A stretch of 64,000 nucleotides of DNA. Source: Plotosus lineatus. Its lineage: Eukaryota > Chordata > Actinopteri > Siluriformes > Plotosidae. The notes below the pieces were generated by a model, which worked only from the letters and a program-made list of their open reading frames with translations, ran no database searches and had not been told where the DNA came from. This document shows positions 22,685-33,845 of the stretch, piece after piece (positions within the stretch are counted from its first letter, which is position 1; the number at the start of each line of letters is the position of its first letter). The stretch is taken from positions 19,505,848 through 19,569,847 of the forward strand of contig CM045737.1 of NCBI GenBank assembly GCA_024760905.1, given 5' to 3'. A program made the translations under genes and the position numbers.

Positions 22685-24215
22685 GCCGAATGCACTTTTT
22701 TGTAACATATCATTAAATTTATATGTAATTTTCAAGTTTGACTGAAACTTTTTTGTTTCTCAACACATTTAAATGTATTCTCATTCTATTCTGGATACAG
22801 GTGCATTCTGCATTCTATTTCTGGATTGCAATCATGCACTGCACAGTAGTCAGTTTTAAGTCTGGTTCCTCCAACTTTTAAAAAACAATAATTATTGCAA
22901 TACAAGCAAATAGTCCAGCAAGTAAGAGGAATGTCCTTGATTCAGCTGTGACATCAAATTAGGATGCCACAGTCAATCCCTCATTTTTGCTTGAAATTGC
23001 CTGTGGCTTACAGTTTATTAGGGCCAGTTCACCTAACGACATCTATTTTCTGCACGCCATATTCACACTGAGGAAGTAAACTGTGAGATGGTTGAACTGC
23101 TGTATGGGTATAATGATGGCAGTTCTGTAAACTCTGGACTTTTTCCATGCTTCAATCAGGCTCTGTGCAGCAGAGTGGCTCGCCAATGCCTTGATTCAAT
23201 TCCAGACATACATCTCAAAGTAAAAAAAGGAAAAATGGGCAATCAGTGTACCTAGAAATGGTAACAATCCTGAATGAATCAAACACCAATCTAGCCTACT
23301 CTTACCATAGACTAGCTCTTTTTTAACTGATATGAAATCTCTGTAGAATAAAGAAATGATCAGTGGATTTGGTAGTGAGGTTGGGAATCTTCCTGGCTCA
23401 ATCCTCAGCACAGATCACCATCTGCACTGTTTTTTTTGTTTTTTTTTTTTTTGCATTCTTCCTGAATTCTTATATGTTTAAGTGGGCTTCCTCTAGATTC
23501 TCCAGTTTTATATCACTTTCTAAAAACAATCAGATAGATGGACCGGCCATATTAAAATTACAATTGTGAATATGTTAAAAATGGAGAGGCCGACCCTCTC
23601 CTATCATGTGATCAATGTTACAAGGACTGGCTCCAAATTCACCATAATGAATTATAAAGTGGTTACTGAAAATGAATTTTTTAAATTATTATTATTTTGC
23701 CATATATTCTCCCTAAATTAGTCAAATTTCCACCTACCACTCTTTTCTGTGTTATGCAAGCATACAGTACTTGTTATGCTATTTACCCTCGTCTACATAT
23801 TCTCCAGAGTATGCTGATGATTGTTGAGCATTACTTTGATTGATAATACAGAGGTTGTAGACCAGAGCCTATTTCAGTGTTGCTTCATTGAGTGAACACT
23901 TTTCAGACTATAGAGTGAAGATTTTAGACTATAAGGAGCATCAAAATATGCACGAGTGATTATAGAGTAACTGTTAAGGAGCTCTATGGTGTTAGTTATG
24001 AAATACATAGCATTTCATATAGCCATTTGGCTCTTCATGGTAATTGAATAAACAATAATAAATGATGTTGCGTTTCTGGCTCTGCAGAAATGTAATGACA
24101 AAAGAAATTTAACGTAAATTAAAGAAATTTAATTGTTGAGTTTTCTTTCTGCGGTGATCTGCTGCGGTCCTTGATACTTACTTTGTTTGTTTTAGCGTCA
24201 TAATAATCTCTTTCA
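22685..24215. other. Intron sequence, nothing recognised
   Basis: A T-rich run at 23431-23452; otherwise no supported feature. Confidence 0.4.
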
Positions 24216-24217
24216 GG

Positions 24218-24411
24218 ACAGTGGTGGCCTGATGGTAAGGTTCTGGATCACTGATCCTAAGGTTGGGGGTTCAAGCCCCACTCTCAATGGATGGTAACTG
24301 TCTCCTCAGTGCAGATAACTGGGTTATCAAAGACCGGCCATGTCTCTCACTGTCTATGGTGTGAGGCTGTAAACGAACCATTACTGACGTTCGCAAAGAG
24401 TAGGCCTCATG
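24218..24411 (+). mobile_element. SINE family S head, in chimera with family T tail
   Basis: gacagtggtggcctgatggtaagg (A box) and ggttgggggttcaagcccc (B box), then taactgggttatcaaagaccggccatgtctctcactgtctatgg and gtttctgcc. The sequence then switches to the family T tail at 24412 instead of the usual family S body. Confidence 0.75.
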
Positions 24412-24530
24412 TTTCTGCCCTGCAATGGAGCTGTCCAGGGTGTACTCCGCCCTTGCCCAGAGTCAGCTGAGATGGGCGCCAGCCTCCCCGTGACCCTAAT
24501 TAGGATTAAGTGGTTCAGTGAATGAATGAG
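24412..24530 (+). mobile_element. SINE family T tail, 3' part of chimera
   Basis: ctgcaatggagctgtccagggtgtactccgccc..gatgggcgccagcctccccgtgaccctaattaggattaagtggttcagtgaatgaatgag, joined directly to a family S head. Confidence 0.75.
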
Positions 24531-24607
24531 TACAGTAATCTCTTTCAATATGTACACATCTGTTCCCTTGTGGGAAATTATTGCTTCTGCATTTAAGCCG
24601 TCCAAAG

Positions 24608-24609
24608 TG

Positions 24610-24644
<35 letters not shown>
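24608..24644. repeat. (AC)n microsatellite
   Basis: About 37 bases of AC repeat. Confidence 0.95.
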
Positions 24645-24647
<3 letters not shown>

Positions 24648-24769
24648 TGAAGCAGTGGGCTGCCACACACATTTGGGGTGCACTTGGTGTTAGGTGCCTG
24701 GTGTTAGGGGTGTTTGTCATGAACGTAGAGAAAGGGAAGTTAAACTGGCAACTGAAGACTTGATTGTGA

Positions 24770-25370
24770 CCGTTAACACTAGATAACCACCAGGGGCAGT
24801 GTTTAACATCTGAATTGTGTCCACTGTATGTGCGTCAATGTACTGTAAGTTCTGTTTGGTGGTTTCTTCACAGGAAATAAGCAGATTAAAATGTGAACAC
24901 ACTCCACTTTGTTGGCCAGAACACATGTGGTTAATGTTTCGGCTGTCCACTGAAAAACATATGTAGACTGGGCCTAACAGATTGAGTACAAATTGTGTGC
25001 AGTCATACAGTCGCTTGAAGTAAACTTAAAATTCTTGGAACAGCCACGGCTTCTAAATTGAGGAAATGTAATAAGCAAAGCAGAGCTGAGCTGTACATAC
25101 ACTGGAATCTAGGATTGTGAATAACAGCTGTCACATTCCAATATCCAATTTATCTTGCACACTGAATCTTTCAATGACTGTGTGTAAAAGTCTGAAAAAT
25201 AGGCACTTGTTTATATGGGCCAGTAATAGACCTCAGTGCACTCAAGATACAGGCCAACGTTTGGAAGCTACTCTGAAATACTTGTCAAGCTACAGGACAA
25301 GCTTCCCGTGAACCACGTTACAGCCGTACTCACTGTTTGATGTGGTAGCTCTGGATTCTGTCAGGCTAGA
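24770..25370. other. Intron sequence, nothing recognised
   Basis: No feature supported. A decayed trace of family M may lie at 24640-24760. Confidence 0.35.
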
Positions 25371-25373
25371 GGG

Positions 25374-25375
<2 letters not shown>

Positions 25376-25412
<37 letters not shown>
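25376..25412. repeat. (TTA)n microsatellite
   Basis: About 37 bases of TTA repeat. Confidence 0.95.
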
Positions 25413-25633
25413 TTATGAAGGTACTTGTTTTTCTTCACTCGTTCATGTATTTACTTTGCACACACTTTATAGGGTATTTAGTTTTTCTATTTCTAAGACA
25501 GTTTTAGTAAGAAGCAGCGATTAGATGAAACGTAGCCATATACTGTTAATGGGTATACAGAAATCAGCATATCATTTACTAACATTTATTTGTCTGTTTG
25601 CAGGAAGTTCTTTTTATTTTAGATTAGTGAATG

Positions 25634-25964
25634 CAGGGGTCACCAACCTATTTGAAACTGAGAGCTACTTCTTGGGTACCAATTAATGGAAAGGGAAACC
25701 AGGTCGATACGCACCTCTGAAATTACAAATTTGCTCAATTTACCTATAATTATATGTTATTATTAATAATTAATGATATTCATCTATGTGAAGATATTGA
25801 TTTGATTTAAAAGGATATACAAAAAAATTAGATGCAGCTCAATGGAGAGTGACGCGATGGAGCCGTGGGCCTGTCCTAAAAATAGCAGTGAACGGGGCCG
25901 CGGGCAACTTAAATTGTCCTTGCGGGCTACTTGGTGCCCACGGGCGCCACGTTGGTGATCCCTG
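25634..25964. mobile_element. hAT-type MITE (331 bp)
   Basis: Termini CAGGGGTCACCAAC and GTTGGTGATCCCTG form an inverted repeat with one mismatch. Flanking octamers agtgaatg and agctaatg match at 6 of 8, as expected for an old 8-bp hAT duplication. No transposase inside. Confidence 0.8.
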
Positions 25965-26074
25965 AGCTAATGTCTAATCCGTTAAACTAAATATTAGAGT
26001 TAGGCTGACACCTAACGCTATCATTTCTCATCACCCCCTAATCTGTCTAGGTAGTCTACAACAGCAGCAGCAAC

Positions 26075-26092
26075 AACAACAACATATTAATA

Positions 26093-26142
<50 letters not shown>
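26075..26142. repeat. AAC/AAT trinucleotide microsatellite
   Basis: aacaacaacaac then a long ataataat run. Confidence 0.9.
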
Positions 26143-26144
<2 letters not shown>

Positions 26145-26305
26145 GGAGTGGGCATAGTGCTTAGCACATATGCCTCACAGCAAGGAAGTCCTGGGTTTGA
26201 GTCGTAGGCTCAGCCTTTCTGTGTGGAGTTTTCTGGTTCTCCTTGTGCCCGTATGGGTTTCTTCCCAGTACTCCAGTTTCCTTCCACAGACCAAATGAAA
26301 ATTAA
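26143..26305 (+). mobile_element. SINE family T, head and part of body
   Basis: ggagtgggcatagtgcttagcacatatgcctcacagcaaggaagtcctgggtttgagtcgtaggctcag, then gtggagttttctggttctcc..gtactccagtttccttccacag. Confidence 0.7.
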
Positions 26306-26544
26306 GGGTGTAACAGGACCTCAGTATTTGAAAAACAAATAATTTTCCTGATTACATCTAACATTAATATAGACATTGATAAATTATACAAATTATATAT
26401 CATGCAAAAATATTAAAATCTCAATTCTATTTGGAAGATCAGTATTTGTCTACTCAACTTACAGAAAATGTGCACCAGTTTCCAGAGAAAGTAAATGATA
26501 ACTCTAGCACATTAGTCAATAGAGTGACTCTCATCAGGAACATG

Positions 26545-26547
<3 letters not shown>

Positions 26548-26640
<93 letters not shown>
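26548..26640. repeat. (AC)n microsatellite, 93 bases
   Basis: Uninterrupted AC run. Confidence 0.98.
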
Positions 26641-26642
<2 letters not shown>

Positions 26643-26644
26643 TG

Positions 26645-27695
26645 TCCCCGTAAGATGTATTCAGCACACTTCATATGTGCAAAGTTGGCATGGCATGTCC
26701 ACAGATGGATGTCCGCTCTCACAACAGAAGGGTTGCTTGATGATGAGACTGAATAAATTTGCGCAAAATGTTAAAAAGAAGTTATCAAAAATGAACATTG
26801 TCTGTCTGTCATTGCCGATTATTATCTGGTGTCCCTGATGTCAGAGGATGAAGAAACAGTCATTGAAGGGTTTTTAAGACATGTTCTAAACCAGACTTAA
26901 ACAGGATTTTAAGCAAACCATATCCTCAGAAGCTTTCATATTATATATTATATTATAAGCCTTATTTTTCATTTTTATGTTTTTTCAGCCATGCATGTGT
27001 TTGACATGTATTAGAATCAAAGATAATGATTATGTTCCTCTACAGTCAGTCTTTGTTTTTGTAATTTAATGTCAATTTCATTTTAAAAAATCCTGTTTAT
27101 AGAGGAAGTATGTTTATTATCCATCGTCAGTAGCAAATGGAGTTTGAGCAGCAGTCGTCCTCTTTGTGATATTATCCAGTACCTGCATGTTCTTTTTTAT
27201 CTGTTTCCTGTTTTACTCATTTGTTCCTGAATGCATTCCTCAAAGAAACCACACTTGTGTCCAGAATCATTTAAACTATCTCTTCAGGCTGGACTCTGCA
27301 ACATCTCAGTCAGGATCTGTTTTATTTTTGCTTAGTAGAAACGAGGCATGGGGGCTGGAGGTGGGTTGGAAAGGAAAAATGTGTTCAACTGTTCACAATA
27401 CCACAACATAAATTATTTATCGTCTTCAGTCCTTTCTAGAAAAATGGAATAGCCAACATGTCGCCACTTTGTGGAATCTGATGTTATTGCTCCCTGAGAT
27501 GAAGCCTGTAGAAACTTTCTTGCAGCTTTAGGAATTATTATTCTGCAGAGATTAGGAACCACATCCAAGAAAACAAGCAACCATAATAGTGAGACTAAAA
27601 TGAAAAGTACTGTTCAACTCCGAGACTTTACAACAATTTTATACAGTATTTGGAGAGCCGTTGCATTTTATGGACATTTTATCATAATTTATGAC
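26645..27695. other. Intron sequence, nothing recognised
   Basis: No feature supported. Confidence 0.4.
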
Positions 27696-27700
27696 AATTT

Positions 27701-28134
27701 GAAAGGAAAAGTATACAAGACGGTGGTGAGGCCAGCGATGTTGTATGGTTTAGAAACAGTGGCCCTGGGGAAAAGACAGGAGGCAGAGCTGGAGGTAGCA
27801 GAGATGAAAATGTTGAGGTTCTCTTTGGGAGTAACGAGGATGGATAGGATCAGGAATGAGTACATCAGAGGGACAGCACATGTAAGAGGTTTTGGAGACA
27901 AAGTCAGAGAGGCTAGATTGAGATGGTTTGGACATGTACAGAGGAGGGATAGTGAGTATATTGGTAGTAGGATGCTGAGGTTGAAACTACCAGGCAGAAG
28001 GCCTAGAGGAAGACCAAAGAGAAGATTTATGGATGTGGTGAAGGAGGACATGAAGGTAGTTGGCGTAAGAGGAGAAGATGCAGAGGACAGGGTGCGATAG
28101 AGGCGGATGGTTTGCTGTGGCGACCCCTGAAGGG
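27701..28134 (+). mobile_element. RTE-like LINE, 5'-truncated copy e
   Basis: Only the last 434 bases: from KGKVYKTVVRPAMLYGLETV through RRPRGRPKRRFMDVVKE to gtggcgacccctgaaggg. The final ..agccgaaaggaaaag tail is missing. The frame is open to a CGA-TAG change near 28098. No target duplication seen. Confidence 0.85.
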
Positions 28135-28137
28135 GGT

Positions 28138-28495
28138 TCTTACAATGATTACAAAATGTTCTTACATTTTATTTTACGTATTTCAAATTTATATAAGTTG
28201 CAATAATGCACACCATTTTTTTTTTACCTGAACGTTCTATTTCTGCTTCTCTAAAATAGTTGCAAAGTGAATATATAATGCACATAATGGCAAAATTCAA
28301 TTCATGAAATATATGGACAATTTGCTAAACTGTAAGCACTATGGTTGTAAAAACTGTAAATTCATAATGTACAGTTAGGTGAATCTTACTGTTAAGCACA
28401 TTTTTAAGTTTTGTTTCTCATCCACTTAAGAGTTCTGTTTCACGACAAATATTAAAAAATACTTTTTAACATAACAGCTTTATTAGGAATCAGAG
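28138..28495. other. Intron sequence, nothing recognised
   Basis: No feature supported. Confidence 0.4.
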
Positions 28496-28496
28496 G

Positions 28497-28745
28497 CTAA
28501 CTGGGTTATCAAACGCCGGCCATGTCTCTCACTGTCTATGGTGAGAGGTTCATGTAAAAGAACCATTGCTGACTTTCGTAAAGAGGAGCTGCAAAGCCGT
28601 CAGCGTGTTTCTGCCCCTTGTTAAAGGGTGGGGTCAGGAAGGGCATCTGATGCAAAAACCTACACCAAATCAAACGTGCGAATCAGATGATTCACTGTGG
28701 CGACCCCTGAAAAAACAGAAGGGAAAAGCTGAAAGGAAAAAAAAC
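28497..28745 (+). mobile_element. SINE family S, head missing
   Basis: Begins ctaactgggttatcaaacgccggcc, continues ggtcaggaagggcatctgatgcaaaaacc..ccaaatcaaacgtgcgaatcagatgattcactgtggcgacccctga, and ends agggaaaagctgaaaggaaaa. The last part equals the LINE 3' end. Confidence 0.85.
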
Positions 28746-29074
28746 AATATATGAAACAACAATAGCAGAACGATTTGACTAAAATAAAATAGATAAATTA
28801 ATAAACTTATACAAAATTGAAAATTTTCACACCCTGGTGTGGATATATCTTTAAAATGTTCTGTTTTGGAGACATTTCAGAATGCTACATGTAAAACCCC
28901 TAGCACACATGTTGTATCACAGATATAAAACAGGTCAATCACAATAATTTGGGCAAATTCCAAGGAGAGTTTTGTGTGTGTGTTGAAAAAACTCGCCAGT
29001 TTTGTGACGGAAAATGCCATTTCCTTCGTTTTAAGTTTTGAACATTTCTTGAATTTGTTCAACAATTAAGCTTA

Positions 29075-29345
29075 ATTGCTGGTGGCGTAGTGGTTAGGGT
29101 GCTGCACTCATGATCGGGAGGTTGTGTGTTCAAATCCCAGTTAGACCCCCACTGTGCTAAGACCCCTGGGCAAGGTCTCGAACACAAGTGTGCCTCTGTT
29201 CACACAGCAGTATAAATGGTACCAGTAAAAATATACTGGGAAGGTAACCCGCAATGGTTTAGCGTCCCATCCAGGAGGAGCTGAACTTCTAATCGCTTAA
29301 TGCTATTGAAACCGGGGATAAGCACCGGTCCGATGAGCCACTATG
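29075..29345 (+). mobile_element. Third tRNA-derived SINE family
   Basis: Head tggtggcgtagtggttaggg (A box) and gttgtgtgttcaaatccc (B box). Body ctaagacccctgggcaagg, aatggtaccagtaaaaa, gcaatggtttagcgtcccatccaggagg, tgaaaccggggataagcaccgg, ccactatggctcaggtg. Typical of a teleost tRNA-derived SINE but unlike families S and T. Confidence 0.7.
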
Positions 29346-29382
29346 GCTCAGGTGTAATATTCAACATCCTGTACCTGTTACA

Positions 29383-29384
<2 letters not shown>

Positions 29385-29428
<44 letters not shown>
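29385..29428. repeat. (AT)n microsatellite
   Basis: 44 bases of AT repeat at the edge of repeat K1. Confidence 0.95.
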
Positions 29429-29430
<2 letters not shown>

Positions 29431-30003
29431 GACCGATCACAAAAATGGTACATTTTTACAACTACCTGGCTTCAAACTTGAATAAATATTTCCCTGTCCA
29501 AGTTTATTTGTGAATCAGTGCATCAAACTCTTTAGTGCATGACTGGGAGATAATATCATATCAAAATATATATAATAGGGTGAACACAGTTTTTAAAACA
29601 ATTCAAATACTTCCGAGTTTAAACCTTTTTCATTCTCAATTTTGTGACAGCAGAAAGACCTCATTAGTTTCACGTCCGGCTGGGCCTCTGCAAAGGTCTC
29701 CACAGGTCCAAAAACCACATGAATCGGAGCACAGGTGCACGCACAATGAACTACAGAATTTGCGTCTACGTGGCAAAATTGGGAAATAAGTTCCAGTCTG
29801 AAAACGAGATCGATGATATTCGTAACTTTTCCTGTCCACGTTACATGGTGTTGTCCCCTGTGCTCCTACCAGTCACTGACGGATTGGCATTTATTGAGCT
29901 TTGATAATTAAGAAAAGTTGACTAATTACACACTTATTAGCTAAATCTATCATCAGTGAATAGAAGCCGATTTATTCTGTCCATGTTACATACTGACTTT
30001 AAG
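29429..30003 (+). repeat. Unnamed dispersed repeat K, copy 1
   Basis: About 575 bp that matches the complement of 61688-62310 along its length: tgtccaagtttatttgtgaa, actgggagataatatcatatc, gacctcattagtttca, ccacaggtcc, cgatgatattcgtaac, cagtcactgacggattggca, ctgtccatgttacata. One end abuts an AT repeat in both copies. On the minus strand both copies keep a short open frame with CGFWTCGDLCRG / CGYWTCGDLCRG. No terminal inverted repeat was found; identity unknown. Confidence 0.7.
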
Positions 30004-30171
30004 TCGTCCTTCTGCTAATTTGCTGATGCTACTTCTCCAAGGAATATTATTCTGCATCTACCATCTTTAATGCATATTGACCTAATACATTAAAATGGAA
30101 TTTTTTTATATAAAACTGCAGAAAATGTAAAATATCAGTGTCACACATTTCAGTACAAGTTTTGTGATTTG

Positions 30172-30250
30172 ACAACCTGTTGAGAGTGGGGCTTGAACCC
30201 CCAACCTTAGAATCAGTGATCCAGCACCTTTACCACCAGACCACGACAAC
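30172..30250 (-). mobile_element. SINE family S, head only
   Basis: Complement of the tRNA-like head: tgagagtggggcttgaacccccaacctt..tcagtgatccagcacc..accaccagacca. The body is absent. Confidence 0.75.
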
Positions 30251-30474
30251 TTACAGCATTCATTTCACATTCATATGAAATGTCCGATTTGACTTACAGA
30301 TTCTGCGTATTTTCGTCATGACAGACAAACAACACATATTTTGTTGGTAAACACAACTATACAGCTTTCACTTGATCCAATCCAACATTAGTCCTTTCTG
30401 TTTAAACTCCAATACATTCAAGAAAAAAATGCAGGTTAATGTTATATAAAGGTAAATAAAGGTAAATGGTTATG

Positions 30475-30825
30475 AATGGCAGTGGTGGTCTAGTGGATAG
30501 GGGGCAGGATCGCTGATCCTAAGGTTAGGGGTTCGAGTCCCCACAGGGTTGTCACTATCCCCCCAGTGCAGCTAACTGGGTTATCAAAGGCGGGCCATGT
30601 CTCTCACGGTCTCTGGTGAGAGGTTCATGTAAAAGAACCATTGCTGACTTTCGTAAAGAGTAGCTGCAAAGCCGTCAGCGTGTTTCTGTCCCTTGCTAAA
30701 GGGTTGTGCCAGGAAGGGCATCCGATGTAAAAACCTCTGCCAAATCAAATGTGCGAATCAGATGATTTGCTGTGGCGACTCCCGAGAAAGGGAAAAAGCC
30801 GAAAGGAAAATAAGAAAGCAGATTT
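30475..30825 (+). mobile_element. SINE family S, full length with 13-bp duplication
   Basis: Flanked by perfect gtaaatggttatg (30462-30474 and 30826-30838). Head cagtggtggtctagtgg (A box) and ggttcgagtcc (consensus B box); middle ctaactgggttatcaaaggcgggccatgtctctcac..aagaaccattgctgactttcgtaaagagtagctgc; LINE-like body ggttgtgccaggaagggcatccgatgtaaaaacctctgccaaat; LINE-like end tgctgtggcgactcccgagaaaggg..agccgaaaggaaaa. Young-looking insertion of 351 bp. Confidence 0.92.
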
Positions 30826-30839
30826 GTAAATGGTTATGC

Positions 30840-33513
30840 ATAATGGTTAAAGATAAGAATGTGTTGTTCTAAACAATACCTCAAACAGTAAGCATTGGCA
30901 ATTACTGTGAGCTATCAGGAATAATAAACATTTTGGGGGCATGCTGTTATTGGATTATGATAAGCTTTGGGTTGTAGCATAACACTGTCACTGACTAATT
31001 TCCATGTTAGCATATTGTAATGTGTTTTGTGGATTAAGCAGTTTGGCAAATGAATCAATAGATACTGTGTTTATTACTTACATGGTAATATGCATGACTG
31101 TGGGAATTCATGCTGTATTCAGTAACATGTTCAGATGTGTGATTTATCTTGAATGTCCAGAATAAACAGGGTCAAGGCTTGGCATCAGACCAGTCTTCTC
31201 CCTGATGTTCTAACACTGTGTCCTGAGAAGTGAGTTCAGCATTAGCCACTGCTGATACCGCATGGTTAATGATCAGTCAGCTCATTGCCCTGTCAGGGCC
31301 TGGCATTTTTCCATAGTCTCCTCAGTTGGGATGAGTTTTTCACTTCAATCTTTTCTTTTTTTTTTTTTTTTCCTTCTACCTTTTCTCCTCCTTTGCCTAC
31401 AGCCAAGTTTTATTCAGAGAGGACATACTTTTTTTTCCCACAGGCAAGCAAGGATTGGTTCCAAGATTCATTGCTAGTGCAAGTGTTTTCTGCAGTGCTC
31501 ATCTGGACATATGTGGCATTGTCGCAGTGTGTGTTCTCCCGAGCATAATCAAACTCAGGTTTTCCTCTAAGTGTATTTTTATGTGCTGCATTTAATTTGG
31601 CCTGGTTTCCTGCCTCAAGCTCAAAGAGTATAATGTTTATTGAGGTTCTTGTAAGAACTAATTGCTGGAGAGGAACCATATTTTTATACTGGAGACTCAG
31701 AGTATTAGGTACTAAAACATTTTGAACAGGTTAAAAAGGTGTGATTGAGGCACTACAGCTGTATTATGCAGATGATTTCATAGAAATTACTGCATTGTGT
31801 CAATAAATTTGTAGTTTTGAAATGCCAACAGCAAACATCACTGCCCCCCCCCCCCATAAATACCATGTGGGATTATAAGTACATTTAACCCATTGTGAAG
31901 CAGTGAAACAGCACCCCTTGCCCCCTTGACTTATATAGCTAAACAACAATCCACGTCTCAGTAGGCTGTAGCACGTGCTTACCAGAGCAAAGTAGCTATG
32001 TAGACGTTCCTAGATCCTGCAAAAAAATCTTGCACTGCGCATGTATTTTAACCCATATAGCCAGAGGTCAGGCTGTTCTGATATGGTTAAGAATTCTGGT
32101 GCATGATTTTACCTTATAGAGAAAAAAAGAATTTAATTAATTTAACTTTTTATGTGAACATTAAAAAAACAAGGTATCATTTTCATTCAATTTATCAATT
32201 GAGTCCAAAACTTTTTTTTTTTTTCAATTTTGTGACCAATTTACATTGATTTCACAATCAATATTATTACAACTATATGGTTTTAATGTTGCAACAGAAA
32301 AATGTGGCCGAAGGAAGCGACCATGCATGTGCCTTGATTCCTTCGGCCTGTGGCCAATGCCCTCAGTTTGATTAACACTCCAAATAAATGAGAGGAATAA
32401 GTAATCCATAAGCCATCATTGCCTTCCCACGTGCCCCGTGCTCAGTGAAGCTTTGGCTGACAGTTAACCAATAAAGATTTGACCTTTCTGCAGTGCTGCA
32501 GAAACCGTCCTGTGTGCACGCTGATGCTGCTACTGCTGCCCCTCACCATTTATCTCCACTCCACCAAACTGATTAATGCATAAAGAGCAAGTCATGTGGT
32601 CAGCAAATGGCATTCAGCAGAAAAAAATAATGCTTTAAAGTGTGCTAACTTCAAGAAACACAAAGTTCTGCACAAACTAACAAACTAATCGCTACTAATT
32701 TAGAGATGGTTGGGGTCCAATAATGCTTGTTGATGGCATTTCAAAACTATAACTAATAAATGTGTTTACCTGGTGTATCACAAATACCATTTTAATACAA
32801 TTGCAGTCTCATACAGTATATTTCAAGCCAAATGAGTTAATCCAACACTGTTCTTATATCTGATGTATACAGACAGCTTTGACCATGAGATTAAATTAAA
32901 TATGCTTTTTAGAAGCTCAGGTTTTATGCAATAGTAACCGATGACTTTATCTGACAAAAGTAAGTGAGGTGAATAAATTTGGAAGATTTTCTTGTCATAC
33001 CCATTTATTGGCTGCTGTAGATGTGAAGTTCTTGCAGATGGATAAATCTGAGCTGATTTAAGGGGGGGGGGGGGTTTCCCACCAACGTGACTGTGAGTCA
33101 GTAATGCAGGGTGTGAAATTAGCGCCGGCCCACCGGCATTTGCCAGCATTTTCGTTGGAGATCCGGAAAAATCCAACCCAATACTGGCCCCCGTGTCAGG
33201 TAGAAGGCCTTTTAAGTAAAATGAACAATCCATCATCGCCGAAGATATGACACTTCAATGAGAACTCCTTACCAGAAGATGCAGGGTGTTTGAGTTGCAT
33301 CATAGCACTTAAATAATCATTAAAAACACACTTAAAAACCGTGAATTCACAATGCAAGCAATCACATTGATGTCGTGTTTGCGAAGGAGAAAAAAAGAGG
33401 TGTACACATCATATGCAGCCAATCAGCAGGAGGGAGAAACAAAAGCTTTGAGCCATTGGCTAAATTTGAATCATGTGCCAGTAACTTCCGGGTTTGCCAC
33501 TAATCCATCAGTA
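30840..33513. other. Intron sequence, mostly nothing recognised
   Basis: Contains a C10 tract near 31845 and a G13-14 tract near 33062. No gene or repeat is supported. Confidence 0.4.
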
Positions 33514-33845
33514 TACAGTAGGCCCTTGACTATTCGCGGTTTTGCACCCACGGTTTGAGTATTCGTTGACTGCCAAGCAACCGGCACGTGATTCAAATTC
33601 AGCCAATGGCTGTCCTCCTTTCTCCTAATCAGTTAAGCTGATGTCCCACCCCTTTTTCCTCATTCGCGCACAAGTTGTCAATGAGCCTCTTTTTTTGTGT
33701 GTGTTTTAATTACCAGTTAAGCTCTATACCACTCAAACGCTATGCGTCTTCTCTGGGTAAGCGAGAGAAAACGCTGGATGTCTCTTATGAAGAAATAAGA
33801 CTTTCTCCTGAGAAAGGACGGTTTTCTCTGAACTGTGGGCTTAAT

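Noticed and set aside
29636..29839. Cysteine-rich small protein
   Set aside because: Conserved between the two copies of repeat K but only about 60 codons, no start context or signal peptide, and both copies are decayed; kept as part of the repeat, not called as a gene.
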